Shown: in pieces, positions 27,048-35,770 of the stretch
How the letters are laid out: each line of letters begins with the position of its first letter
How positions within the stretch are numbered: position 1 is the stretch's first letter
Assembly (NCBI RefSeq): GCF_900156895.1
Contig: NZ_FTPD01000022.1
Coordinates: 17,167-81,166 of the forward strand
DNA length: 64,000 bases
Source: Mesorhizobium prunaredense
GTDB taxonomy: Bacteria > Pseudomonadota > Alphaproteobacteria > Rhizobiales > Rhizobiaceae
Direction of reading: 5' to 3'
The notes under the pieces: model-generated
Told to the model about the DNA's origin: nothing
Databases searched by the model: none
The model's input: only the letters and a program-made list of their open reading frames with translations
Position numbers and translations under genes: made by a program

Positions 27048-29654
27048 TCACCGGCGTGAACGCCCGGTTCCGGCAACGGCTCGGGAAAGAATCAGGGGGA
27101 TCAACCCCCCTGCTTCCATCATCATCAACTCGAGCTCGGTTTCGATCGCGATCAAACCGCGGAAAGAAAGCTCGCTTCCGTCGTTGCGTTCGATTCGGAT
27201 ATGAATTTCAGATCGCGGACGCACAGCGGTCGCGTCGATGAAAATCCGATTGCCAGGCTCGTAGGTAAATCGCCCTGCTGTCGCTTCCTTCGGCAGAATA
27301 ATGGGCAGGATGCCCATGCCGACGAGATTTGTTCTGTGAATGCGCTCAAAACTAAGCGCAAGGACAGCGTGAACGCCCATCAGCGCGACACCTTTAGCAG
27401 CCCAATCGCGCGATGACCCGGTCCCGTAGCGTTCCCCAGCGATGATTATCGTGCTCACCTGTGCGTCCCGATAACGGCACGCGACGTCCCAAAGTGGCGC
27501 TATCTCTCCACTCGGGATGTGGATTGTATAGCCCGGAGGCGCCTGCGGCGCGAGATAGTTGAGCGCGTCACGGTTGTCGAACAGGCCGCGCACCATCACT
27601 TCCCAATTCCCCCGCCTCGCGGCGAGCACATTAAGATCGTCTGCAGAAACGCTCCGCGCGGTCAGATGTTTACCTGCGATGCTGTCTTGCGCGATTTGTC
27701 CAGCCGGCGATACGTGGTCCGTGGTCATGTCGTCGCCCAGAACCAGGAGCGGGTAAGCCTCATACGCTCCCAGGCGATTCGGTTGATTAGCCGATGCAAA
27801 AGGCGGGCGGCGGATGTAGGTCGACGAGACGTCCCATGGGAATTGCGGCGAATCAGGTGCGACGAGGTTTGCCCACGCCGCGTTTTGGCTGGCATCGTGA
27901 AACGCTTTCCCATAGTCGGTGCTGTCCGCGTTTGCAGCGAGGACAGCGTCGACCTCAGAACGATCCGGCCAGAGGTCACTCAGATAGATCTGGCGGCCGC
28001 CATCGCCCTGTCCCACAGGATCGCACGTAATATCGCGCATCACATCGCCTGCGAGCGCATAGGCAACGACCATCGGCGGAGAGGCAAGAAATCCATTCTG
28101 CAGGTGTGGGTGAATGCGGCCTGGAAAGTTGCGGTTGCCCGAGAGCACGGCGACGGCGTTAAGGCCGCTCGTTATTGCTGCCTCCATCTCGGGAGGAAGA
28201 GGGCCGGAATTGCCAATGCAAGTCGTGCATCCAAAGCCGACGATGCCGAAGCCGACAGCCTCGAAATCCTCAAGTAGTCCGGATCGGGCAAGGTAGCGTT
28301 GGGCGGCCGGCGAACCTGGCGCAAGAGATGTTTTCACCCAACACGGTGGCTTCATCCCGAGCTTGCGCGCCTTACGAGCAACCAGTCCAGCGGCGACTAA
28401 GAGCGATGGATCGGAGGTATTGGTGCAACTGGTAACGGCGGCGATGGCCACCGCACCCTCGGGAATGCCGGGCGCTGCCAAATAGGGCGGCGCCTTCCCG
28501 GCCAACTGCTTGAGGACACGCGGGACATCGCCCGGCCGAACGAGATCTTGCGGCCGGCGCGGCCCAGCGAGAGTGGTATGTATTTGCGATAATTCCAATT
28601 GGAGGATGTCGGTGTAGCGAGGGCGAGCCGCGGGGTCGAACCAAAGCATCATCGCCTTGGCAATCGCTTCGACGCGATCGGTCAACTCCTTAGGGCGGCC
28701 GGTCGCCGCAAGGTAGCGAACCGTGTTTTCGTCAATGGGGAAATACCCCGTAGAGGCGCCATACTCCGGAGCCATGTTTGCGACAACGGCGCGATCCCCT
28801 GCGGTGAGCGTGGAAACGCCCGGGCCGAAAAACTCAACGAACTGCCCAGACACGCCGTAACTGCGAAGCCTGCTTGTGACCGCGAGCGCAAGATCGGTTG
28901 ACAAAGTGCCGGCCGGTAACCGTCCGCTGAGATATACGCCCAAAACGTCGGGGAGCCTCAAAGTAACCGGCATGCCAAAAATCGCGCTCTCGGCTTCCAG
29001 TCCACCTACGCCCCAGGCGAGCACGCCGATGCCGTTTATCATAGGAGTGTGACTGTCGGTGCCCAGCAGAGTGTCAGGCACTGCCCACTCTTCGCCATCG
29101 CGCCGCACGACAGCGACGACGCTGGCAAGCTGCTCCAGATTGATCGTGTGCATAATGCCGGTTCCCGGCGGATGAACGCGAAATCCCGATAACGCCTTTG
29201 TCGCCCATTTCATCAGCCGGTAGCGTTCTGCGTTTCGCTGGACCTCTTTGGCCATGTTGAAGGGGAACGCATCGGCCGCCGCAAATCGGTCAACGGCTAT
29301 GCTGTGGTCGACCGAGACATCAACGGGGATGACAGGTGAGAAGGAGGTGGGATCGCCGCCAGACTCCGCAATGGCATCACGCATTGCGGCGATGTCCACC
29401 AAAGCGGGCACGCAGGTGGTGTCATGCATGAGCACACGGCTTGGTGCGAAGGGTATTTCATCCTCGCTGCGGCCGGTGCGGAGCCAATCGCGAAAGAGGC
29501 CGGCCATTGCGTCCCCTTCCCCAGCATTTCGGAGATTGTTCTCCAAGAGGATCCGTAGAACATAGGGAAGCCTTTCCAGGTCGGGACCAAAAGCCTTGCC
29601 GAGATCGAGGATTCTAAATTTTCGCCCCGCAGCCCGAACGATTTGGGTATGCAT
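27048..29654 (-). CDS. acnA: aconitate hydratase, AcnA family (accessory copy)
   Basis: The 868-residue enzyme should isomerise citrate and isocitrate, or a related tricarboxylate, using a 4Fe-4S cluster. The cluster cysteines are present (TSCTNTSDPSLL and FGCTTCIGNSGPL), as are the substrate loops GTDSHTPMINGIGVLAWGVGGLEAE, TTDHVSPAG and GTGSSRDWAAKG. It is shorter than typical AcnA (about 890). AAGGAGC precedes the start. It is divergent from a trans-aconitate methyltransferase gene, and the promoter between them holds the motif shared by the whole catabolic cluster. A housekeeping aconitase would normally lie elsewhere, so a specialised substrate or an inducible extra copy is likely. Confidence 0.9.
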   Translation of the reverse strand: MHTQIVRAAGRKFRILDLGKAFGPDLERLPYVLRILLENNLRNAGEGDAMAGLFRDWLRTGRSEDEIPFAPSRVLMHDTTCVPALVDIAAMRDAIAESGGDPTSFSPVIPVDVSVDHSIAVDRFAAADAFPFNMAKEVQRNAERYRLMKWATKALSGFRVHPPGTGIMHTINLEQLASVVAVVRRDGEEWAVPDTLLGTDSHTPMINGIGVLAWGVGGLEAESAIFGMPVTLRLPDVLGVYLSGRLPAGTLSTDLALAVTSRLRSYGVSGQFVEFFGPGVSTLTAGDRAVVANMAPEYGASTGYFPIDENTVRYLAATGRPKELTDRVEAIAKAMMLWFDPAARPRYTDILQLELSQIHTTLAGPRRPQDLVRPGDVPRVLKQLAGKAPPYLAAPGIPEGAVAIAAVTSCTNTSDPSLLVAAGLVARKARKLGMKPPCWVKTSLAPGSPAAQRYLARSGLLEDFEAVGFGIVGFGCTTCIGNSGPLPPEMEAAITSGLNAVAVLSGNRNFPGRIHPHLQNGFLASPPMVVAYALAGDVMRDITCDPVGQGDGGRQIYLSDLWPDRSEVDAVLAANADSTDYGKAFHDASQNAAWANLVAPDSPQFPWDVSSTYIRRPPFASANQPNRLGAYEAYPLLVLGDDMTTDHVSPAGQIAQDSIAGKHLTARSVSADDLNVLAARRGNWEVMVRGLFDNRDALNYLAPQAPPGYTIHIPSGEIAPLWDVACRYRDAQVSTIIIAGERYGTGSSRDWAAKGVALMGVHAVLALSFERIHRTNLVGMGILPIILPKEATAGRFTYEPGNRIFIDATAVRPRSEIHIRIERNDGSELSFRGLIAIETELELMMMEAGGLIPLILSRAVAGTGRSRR

Positions 29655-29671
29655 CTATGCTCCTTGAAATT

Positions 29672-29698
29672 TTGGCTTTATCATCCTAAAAAGCCAAT
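29672..29698. promoter_or_regulatory. candidate GntR operator, acnA/tam divergent promoter
   Basis: The inverted repeat TTGGCTTTA-N6-TAAAAAGCCAAT lies between the two divergent starts (29654 and 29724). The half TAAAAAGCCAAT recurs, in either orientation, before gntR (30501-30513), before the dehydrogenase gene (31563-31574) and, weaker, before the transporter (32755-32764). This is therefore probably the binding site of the cluster regulator. Confidence 0.55.
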
Positions 29699-29723
29699 CA
29701 AATGAAATGTCAAGGACAGGGCA

Positions 29724-30498
29724 ATGTCATCATCATGGTCGCCTGCGCACTACCTCACACTCGCCGATCACCGCACGAGGCCCGCGATCGACCTTCTGGC
29801 CATGGTCCCCAACCAGGATCCGGCAAAAGTCACTGACCTCGGCTGCGGCCCGGGCAACTTAACGGAACTTCTTGTCGCCCGCTTCCCGGCCGCCACTGTC
29901 AGCGGGATGGACCCATCACCCCAGATGATCGAAGCCGCGCGGAAGCGACTCCCCTCGATTGATTTCAGCGTTTCTCGAATTGAGCGTTGGGTGCCTGCTA
30001 AGAGACAAGACGTCATCTTCGCCAAATGCCGTTCTGCAGTGGCTCCCGGACCATGGCAGCTTGCTACTCCGTCTCCTCAACGCATTGGAAATGAAAGGAA
30101 CGCTGGCGACTCAAATGCCGGACAGTTTGAATGAGCCGACCCATCTGTGCATGCGAGAGGTGGCGCGGGACGCCAGATGGTCTCAGCGTCTCGCGAGCGC
30201 TGACTCGGAGCGCGCCTCGATTGAGACGGCCCCCGCTTACTTTAGGATGTTGAAAGCGCATTGCCGCCAAGTGGAGGTGTGGCGCACGACCTACCACCAT
30301 CCTCTTAAACGCGTGGATGGAATTATCGAGTGGTTTAGTAGCACGGGACTCCTGCCCTATCTCTCGCGGCTGGAGCGTGACCAGAAAGAACAGTATCTCG
30401 AGGCCTACCGAACCTTGCTGGCGAAGCACTATTCGGTCTTTGATGACGGGACGGTGCTGTTGCCATTCCCGCGCGTCTTCATGATGGCGACGCGATAA
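29724..30498 (+). pseudogene. tam: trans-aconitate 2-methyltransferase, frameshifted
   Basis: Tam methylates trans-aconitate, a by-product that inhibits aconitase. The first frame (from 29724) gives MSSSWSPAHYLTLADHRTRP and the SAM-binding VTDLGCGPGNLTELL. It then leaves homology at about residue 100. The second frame picks up with NAVLQWLPDHGSL, MPDSLNEPTHLCMREVA, EVWRTTYHHPL and LLPFPRVFMMATR at the end. Removing one A from the AAA at 30024-30026 joins the two into 257 residues, the normal length. So it is either a recent pseudogene or a sequencing error in a short run. Its pairing with acnA makes functional sense. Confidence 0.8.
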
Positions 30499-30500
30499 GG

Positions 30501-30513
30501 ATTGGCTTTTTTA
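30501..30513. promoter_or_regulatory. candidate GntR operator before gntR
   Basis: ATTGGCTTTTTTA is the reverse complement form of the cluster motif TAAAAAGCCAAT with one extra A/T. It lies about 100 bases before the regulator start, right after the tam stop, which suggests self-regulation. Confidence 0.45.
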
Positions 30514-30613
30514 GAAAGTGTCGTGCAAACTTCTCCGCGAAGCAGCGGGAATCATCTTGGCCGCTGAGCGGATTTCCACGCCGACTACGGCCAATAGCAG
30601 TTCGGAGCCCCTT

Positions 30614-31531
30614 ATGCCAGCAAGCGCCTTGGCACGAAACATCGCCAGTCAGATAACGCTGCTAGTCACCACGGGCGAGCTCGCCGCGGGCGCTCATGTG
30701 CGAACCCAGCATTTGGCGGACAGGTTCGGCGTGTCACGTTCACCGGTGCGCGAGGCTATGCAGGTTCTCTCAGAGCAGGGATTCCTGGAGCAGAGGGAAA
30801 ATCGAGGCTTCTTCGTGAAGGATCTTCCCGAGTCGCAAACTGTCGAGCCGGTAAGCGACGAAGCGAAGCCGTTTGAAGTCGAGAACGACTATCAGCGCCT
30901 AGCAGAAGATTGGTTGATGGACCGAATCCCTGCCGAAATGACCGAGGGCGCGCTACGCGATCGCTATCAGGTCACCAAGGCGCAGTTGAGCGACATGCTA
31001 ATGCGCGCTTTGCGTGAGGGCTGGGCGGAGCGCAAGCAGGGCTATGGCTGGCGGTTTTTGCCGGTGGCGAAGACACCGGAGGCATTCGAACAGATATATC
31101 GCTTTCGAATGCTCATCGAGCCAGCGGCGATGCTGGAACCAGGATTCATGCTTGATCGCCGCATCATCGACGAGCAACGACGGATCCAAACAAGGATGCT
31201 GGAGACCGATATTGCCCGTCTGCCAGCTGAACGGCTCCTTCACAATGGCTCTTTATACCACGAGGAGTTGATCAAGATGTCGAACAACCCGTTCTTTCAT
31301 CTGTCACTCGTTCGCGTCAATCAGATGCGACGTCTCCTGGAATATCGTTCTCGCGTCGACCGTGATCGCCTCGTGGTTCAATGCCAGGATCATCTTGCAA
31401 TTCTTGATCTTTTGGAGCGCGGCGAAGTCGCTGAGGCCTCCTACGCGATGCGAAGGCATTTGGGTGGCGCGATGTCGCGCAAGTCACCGATCGCCTGGTC
31501 TTGGTCCCATCAGGCACAAGAAAAATCGTAG
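30614..31531 (+). CDS. GntR-family regulator with two winged-helix domains
   Basis: The 305-residue product begins with a GntR winged helix (ASALARNIASQITLLVTTGEL, then HLADRFGVSRSPVREAMQVLSEQGFL). A second helix-turn-helix-like module of similar size follows at about residues 92-155 (DYQRLAEDWLMDRIPAEM, LRDRYQVTKAQLSDMLMRAL, ending KQGYGWRFLP). A C-terminal FCD-like domain follows, with EQIYRFRMLIEPAAMLEP and CQDHLAILDLLERGE. The frame is open to a GTG at 30518, but the ATG at 30614 fits the family start. It most likely controls this catabolic cluster through the TAAAAAGCCAAT sites. Confidence 0.82.
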   Translation: MPASALARNIASQITLLVTTGELAAGAHVRTQHLADRFGVSRSPVREAMQVLSEQGFLEQRENRGFFVKDLPESQTVEPVSDEAKPFEVENDYQRLAEDWLMDRIPAEMTEGALRDRYQVTKAQLSDMLMRALREGWAERKQGYGWRFLPVAKTPEAFEQIYRFRMLIEPAAMLEPGFMLDRRIIDEQRRIQTRMLETDIARLPAERLLHNGSLYHEELIKMSNNPFFHLSLVRVNQMRRLLEYRSRVDRDRLVVQCQDHLAILDLLERGEVAEASYAMRRHLGGAMSRKSPIAWSWSHQAQEKS

Positions 31532-31562
31532 CGGCTGCATTTTTTGATTGCATTTTCCTGCG

Positions 31563-31574
31563 TAAAAAGCCAAT
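31563..31574. promoter_or_regulatory. candidate GntR operator before the catabolic operon
   Basis: TAAAAAGCCAAT is repeated exactly as in the acnA/tam promoter. It lies 58 bases upstream of the dehydrogenase start, in the only sizeable gap between gntR and the operon. Confidence 0.5.
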
Positions 31575-31631
31575 AAGTTTCCCGAGAGACATTTTGGCGG
31601 GACCGTCCCGTCGCGCCTAGGGAGACGCTCC

Positions 31632-32726
31632 ATGAGAATTATGGTCACGCCATGCGACGGCATCGGCCCGGAAATCACAGCTGCGACGATGGAGGTAATG
31701 GAGTCCGTCAACCAGGCGTTTGGTCTCGGGCTCGAGTACGACTATGAGGACACCGGCTTCACCAGTCTGGAGAAGTACGGGACGACCCTTCGCGATGAGA
31801 CACTCGAGCGGGCTCGCGGATACGACGGCATCATCCTGGGTACGCAGTCCCATATGGACTATCCAGCCCGCGACAAGGGCGGTGTGAACGTCTCGGCCGG
31901 CTTCCGCGTCAAGCTCGATCTTTATGCAAACGTCCGCCCGGCCCGCGTACGTCCGTTCTTGGATAGCACCGCCAAACAGATGGACCTCGTTATCATGCGA
32001 GAGGCAACGGAAGGCTTCTATTCGGATCGAAACATGTTCGCCGGGACAGGGGAGTTCATGCCGACGCCTGATGTAGCGCTGTCGGTCCGCAAGATCACTG
32101 CACATGCCTGCGAGCGTATCGCTCGCGCTGGCTTCGAACTGGCGATGAAGCGGGATAAGCACGTAACGGCCGTGCACAAGGCCAATTGTTTCCACCTTAC
32201 CGATGGCCTGTTCATGACGCAGGTGCGCAAGGTCGCGGCCGAGTTTCCAGAGGTGCGCCTCGACGATTTCATCATCGACGCCATGACAGCGCATCTGGTG
32301 CGCAGCCCCTCCCGTTTCGACGTGATCGTTACGACCAACTTCTACGCCGACATCCTTTCCGATCTTGCCAGCGAGCTATCCGGAAGTCTTGGGCTGGCCG
32401 GTTCGATCAACGCAAATGCTGAACTCGGTCTTGTCTGCGCGCAGGCGCAGCACGGGTCGGCGCCCGACATCCAGAACCAGAATATCGCCAATCCGACGTC
32501 ACTCATCCTCTCTGCCGCCATGATGCTCTCCTGGATTGGCGAGAGGCGCGATCTCGCCAATTTCGAAGCGGCGGGGGCTGAGATAGAGCGTGCCGTAGAC
32601 GAGGTTCTCGCCAATCCGCAAACGCGCACCCGAGATCTCGGTGGCACCACCAATACCGATGCGTTCGGATCAGCTGTTGCGAAAGCGATCAGAGCGACGA
32701 CAGCGCGCGAAGCGGCGCGCGCCTGA
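31632..32726 (+). CDS. isocitrate/isopropylmalate dehydrogenase-family enzyme
   Basis: The 364-residue product belongs to the beta-decarboxylating dehydrogenases (isopropylmalate, isocitrate, homoisocitrate, tartrate/D-malate). Seen are a variant nucleotide loop TPCDGIGPEI, the substrate-specificity stretch REATEGFYSDRN, the catalytic KANCFHLTDGLF, and NFYADILSDLASELSGSLGLAGS with the metal-binding aspartates. The specificity loop does not clearly match any named member. It opens the operon, with GGGAGA before the ATG. Together with the nearby aconitase it may form a hydratase-dehydrogenase pair, or it may oxidise a C4 acid sugar ahead of the OtnK/OtnC-like steps. The substrate is unknown. 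Confidence 0.85.
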   Translation: MRIMVTPCDGIGPEITAATMEVMESVNQAFGLGLEYDYEDTGFTSLEKYGTTLRDETLERARGYDGIILGTQSHMDYPARDKGGVNVSAGFRVKLDLYANVRPARVRPFLDSTAKQMDLVIMREATEGFYSDRNMFAGTGEFMPTPDVALSVRKITAHACERIARAGFELAMKRDKHVTAVHKANCFHLTDGLFMTQVRKVAAEFPEVRLDDFIIDAMTAHLVRSPSRFDVIVTTNFYADILSDLASELSGSLGLAGSINANAELGLVCAQAQHGSAPDIQNQNIANPTSLILSAAMMLSWIGERRDLANFEAAGAEIERAVDEVLANPQTRTRDLGGTTNTDAFGSAVAKAIRATTAREAARA

Positions 32727-32754
32727 CAATGTGCTGAGTGCATTTCTAACACCG

Positions 32755-32764
32755 TAAAACCAAT
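32755..32764. promoter_or_regulatory. weak copy of the GntR motif before the transporter
   Basis: TAAAACCAAT resembles the cluster motif with two bases (AG) missing. It lies 85 bases before the binding-protein gene in a 122-base gap, so a second promoter here is possible. Weak evidence on its own. Confidence 0.25.
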
Positions 32765-32848
32765 TCCGCAGTTGTCAGAGGCGCACGAGCGGCTCGGACC
32801 AGCGCCCGGAGGAGCATCGTGCACGGGCGAAATCTAGGGAGAAGCAAA

Positions 32849-33934
32849 ATGATGAACTCGAACATCCGATATGCGCGGCAGCTTGCAAGTTTCACCGCTC
32901 TTGTCGCAGTGACGCTGCCGCTTTCACCGGTGCTGGCCCAAGACGCGGCTTTGATCGACGCTGCAAAGAAAGAAGGTACAGTGTCGGTGTACACCTCCAC
33001 CGATGCTGAGCAGTCGCAGAAGCTCCAGGACGCATTTACAAAGAAGTATGGCATTGCAATTGCCTACAATGATGTGGGCACCAATGGCGCCTACAACCAA
33101 GTGATCTCGGAAGCCGCGGCTGGCCAGGTAACGGCGGATGTTGTCTGGAGCTCAGCGATGGACTTGCAGATGACGCTGGTCAAGGACGGCTATGCTCAGG
33201 AATACGCATCCCCCGAGGCTGCAAACATCCCGGCATGGGCAAACTACAAGAACATTCTCTTTGGCACCACGGTCGAGCCAATCGGCGTAATCTACAATAC
33301 CAAGGCACTGACTGAAGATCGCCTTCCCAAGACCTATGCCGACATGATCACCTTTTTGAAAAACAATAAGACCGAGTTGCAGGGCAAGGTCGCGACCTTC
33401 GATCCGGAGAAGAGCGGTTCGGGATTTTTGCATCATTCAAACGACGCCCGCCAGCGCAAGGATTTCTGGGATTTGGCGAAGGCCATGGGCGATGACGGTG
33501 CCAAAATCTACTCGAGCTCCGGCGGTATGAAGGAAACGGTGGTGTCCGGCGAGAACGTGATCGCCATCAATATCATCGGCTCTTATGCCCTTGATTGGGT
33601 GAAGGAGAGCCCGAACCTGGGCGTCCATTTCGCAAGCGACTACACACCAGCTTTTTCCCGCTTGGCACTGGTCGCCAACAATGCGCCGCATCCGAATGCT
33701 GCCAAGCTATTTGTCGATTTTCTGCTCTCGCAGGAAGGTCAGTCGGCGTTGGCGGAAGGCGGCTTGCCGGCAGTCCGCAAGGACGCCACTGGCGGCCTGA
33801 ATATTGATACGCTCAGTAAGCGCGTCGGCGGAGGCCTAAAGCCTATTGCCGTCGACGAAGGTCTGCTCGAGTACATGGAGCCGACAAAGCGCGTCCAGTT
33901 CCTGAACGACTGGAAGGCCGCGCTCGGACGTTAA
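32849..33934 (+). CDS. ABC transporter periplasmic binding protein (FbpA/AfuA-like family)
   Basis: The 361-residue product has a signal peptide cleaved after SPVLAQ and the fold of family 1 extracellular binding proteins labelled iron(III) or 2-aminoethylphosphonate. Seen are KEGTVSVYTSTDAEQSQKL, DVVWSSAMDLQM, PIGVIYNTKAL and HPNAAKLFVDFLLSQEGQ. The paired tyrosines used for iron by true FbpA are not evident, and the operon is catabolic, so an organic acid ligand is more likely than iron. GGGAGAAG precedes the ATG. The permease and ATPase genes follow directly. Confidence 0.85.
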   Translation: MMNSNIRYARQLASFTALVAVTLPLSPVLAQDAALIDAAKKEGTVSVYTSTDAEQSQKLQDAFTKKYGIAIAYNDVGTNGAYNQVISEAAAGQVTADVVWSSAMDLQMTLVKDGYAQEYASPEAANIPAWANYKNILFGTTVEPIGVIYNTKALTEDRLPKTYADMITFLKNNKTELQGKVATFDPEKSGSGFLHHSNDARQRKDFWDLAKAMGDDGAKIYSSSGGMKETVVSGENVIAINIIGSYALDWVKESPNLGVHFASDYTPAFSRLALVANNAPHPNAAKLFVDFLLSQEGQSALAEGGLPAVRKDATGGLNIDTLSKRVGGGLKPIAVDEGLLEYMEPTKRVQFLNDWKAALGR

Positions 33935-34012
33935 TGGGACTACGCATTGCAGCGCGACAATGTGCGCGCCGCAATGCTCCCTCGCCCTTAGCCGATAGCG
34001 AAAGCCACCGAT

Positions 34013-35770
34013 ATGAACGTTCAGACTCAAAATCCCGCCCTCGCCGCGGTCGGAGTGGCGCATGCGCACCACTACCCTGCGAAGATGCCGGTCGTAGGCA
34101 ACGCACGCCTTTATCGCATTGTCGTCATTGGTCTGTTGGCCTTGGCGGTGCTAACGCCTGTTGGGCTGATCATCTATCAGAGCTTTCTAACCGGCCCGTT
34201 TTTCAGCCCGCGGGCTGCTTTGGGGCTGGATGCATATGCCTATGTTTTCACGGACCGGAACTTCTACAAAGCCCTCGGCACAACGGCAGTGTTCGCGTTT
34301 GGTATGGTTGCAATCGCTGTTCCGCTAGGCGGTTTGCTGGCGTTCCTGATCACACGGACGGACATTCGATATAAGCGGCTGCTTGAGATCCTCGTCCTGG
34401 TGCCGATGTTCATCTCATCGATCGTGCTGGCCTTTGGCTATACTGTTTCGGTCGGGCCAACCGGCTTCCTATCGCTTGCAATGCGCGACCTCATCGGGAT
34501 CGTTCCGTGGAATATCTACAGCCTTACCGGCATGATCGTGATCGCTGGGCTGAGCCATGTCCCACACGTCCATCTGTATGTGTCTTCAGCGATGAGAAGT
34601 CTCCCCTCAGACTTGGAGGAGGCAGCTCGCACCAGCGGAGCAAACATTTGGCAAGTGTCACGTGACGTCACGCTTCCGATGGTTCTGCCATCGATCGTGT
34701 TTGCAGCCTCGCTGAATGTTCTGCTCGGCTTTGAAACCTTTGGTATCCCGCTCGTGCTCGGCGATCCAAATGGTATCATGGTACTCACGACCTATATCTA
34801 CAAACTCACCACGCTGTTTGGGACACCTACCTATCAATTGATGGCTGTGGTGGCCGTAGTGCTCCTGCTCATCACGCTGCCACTTGTCTGGATGCAGCGC
34901 CGTCTGCTGCGCAATGCAAGGCGCTATGCCGCACTCGGTGGCAAAGGCTCGCGCGTTGCCACGCTAAAACTGGGTCGCAATGGCCAACTCGTCGCGTTGG
35001 GCGTTATCGGCCTGTGGCTGTTCGTCTCCGTGGTTCTGCCGATTGGCGGGATTACCGTCAGAGCGTTCGTCGATGCGTGGGGAGAAGGCGTCAACCTGCT
35101 GGATCAGCTCACCCTGGCAAACTTCGCCCGTTTGACTGAAGTGCCAAGCCTCGTCCGCGGCATGATCAACACCGTTATCCTGTCCGTCGTCGGAGGCGCG
35201 GTAGCCGTTGGTATCTATCTGCTTGTCGGGCTTGCCGGCCACCGCAATCACGGCTTGTCCAACACGGTGCTCGACTACATTGTCCTCCTGCCCCGCGCCT
35301 TGCCTGGTCTGGTGATCGGCCTGGCCTTCTTCTGGGTCTTTCTGTTCGTGCCGTTCCTGACGCCGTTGCGGCCGACGTTGTTCAGCTTGTTCATCGCTTA
35401 CGTGGTGGTCGGTCTGTCCTATGGACTGCGCTTGCTGCAGGGCACGCTGATCCAGGTCGCGCCGGAGCTGGAGGAGTCGGCGCGCACGACCGGTGCAACG
35501 ATTGGGCGCACCTGGCGCGACATCGTCATTCCGATCGTCCGACCGGGTCTCGCAGGCGCCTGGGCGTTGATCATGATCATCTTTCTGCGCGAATATGCGA
35601 CCGGTGTGTATCTGATGGGCGCCGGCACCGAAGTGATCGGCTCGCTGATGGTATCGCTGCTGACCACCGGCGCGATGAACACCATCGCCGCCCTCGCCCT
35701 CATCAGCATTGTCTTGACCGGCGCCGGCCTCGCGCTCGCGCTTCGACTGGGAGCACGCATCCATGACTGA
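34013..35770 (+). CDS. ABC transporter permease, fused two-domain (FbpB-like)
   Basis: The 585-residue inner-membrane protein has two permease halves, about 12 membrane helices in all. Each half carries an EAA loop, seen as DLEEAARTSGANIWQVSRDVTLPMVLPS and ELEESARTTGATIGRTWRDIVIPIVRPG. This fused arrangement is usual for the iron(III)/phosphonate-type importers. The first helix starts near residue 35 after a cytoplasmic lead. It overlaps the ATPase start by 8 bases, so the two are translationally coupled. Confidence 0.9.
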   Translation: MNVQTQNPALAAVGVAHAHHYPAKMPVVGNARLYRIVVIGLLALAVLTPVGLIIYQSFLTGPFFSPRAALGLDAYAYVFTDRNFYKALGTTAVFAFGMVAIAVPLGGLLAFLITRTDIRYKRLLEILVLVPMFISSIVLAFGYTVSVGPTGFLSLAMRDLIGIVPWNIYSLTGMIVIAGLSHVPHVHLYVSSAMRSLPSDLEEAARTSGANIWQVSRDVTLPMVLPSIVFAASLNVLLGFETFGIPLVLGDPNGIMVLTTYIYKLTTLFGTPTYQLMAVVAVVLLLITLPLVWMQRRLLRNARRYAALGGKGSRVATLKLGRNGQLVALGVIGLWLFVSVVLPIGGITVRAFVDAWGEGVNLLDQLTLANFARLTEVPSLVRGMINTVILSVVGGAVAVGIYLLVGLAGHRNHGLSNTVLDYIVLLPRALPGLVIGLAFFWVFLFVPFLTPLRPTLFSLFIAYVVVGLSYGLRLLQGTLIQVAPELEESARTTGATIGRTWRDIVIPIVRPGLAGAWALIMIIFLREYATGVYLMGAGTEVIGSLMVSLLTTGAMNTIAALALISIVLTGAGLALALRLGARIHD

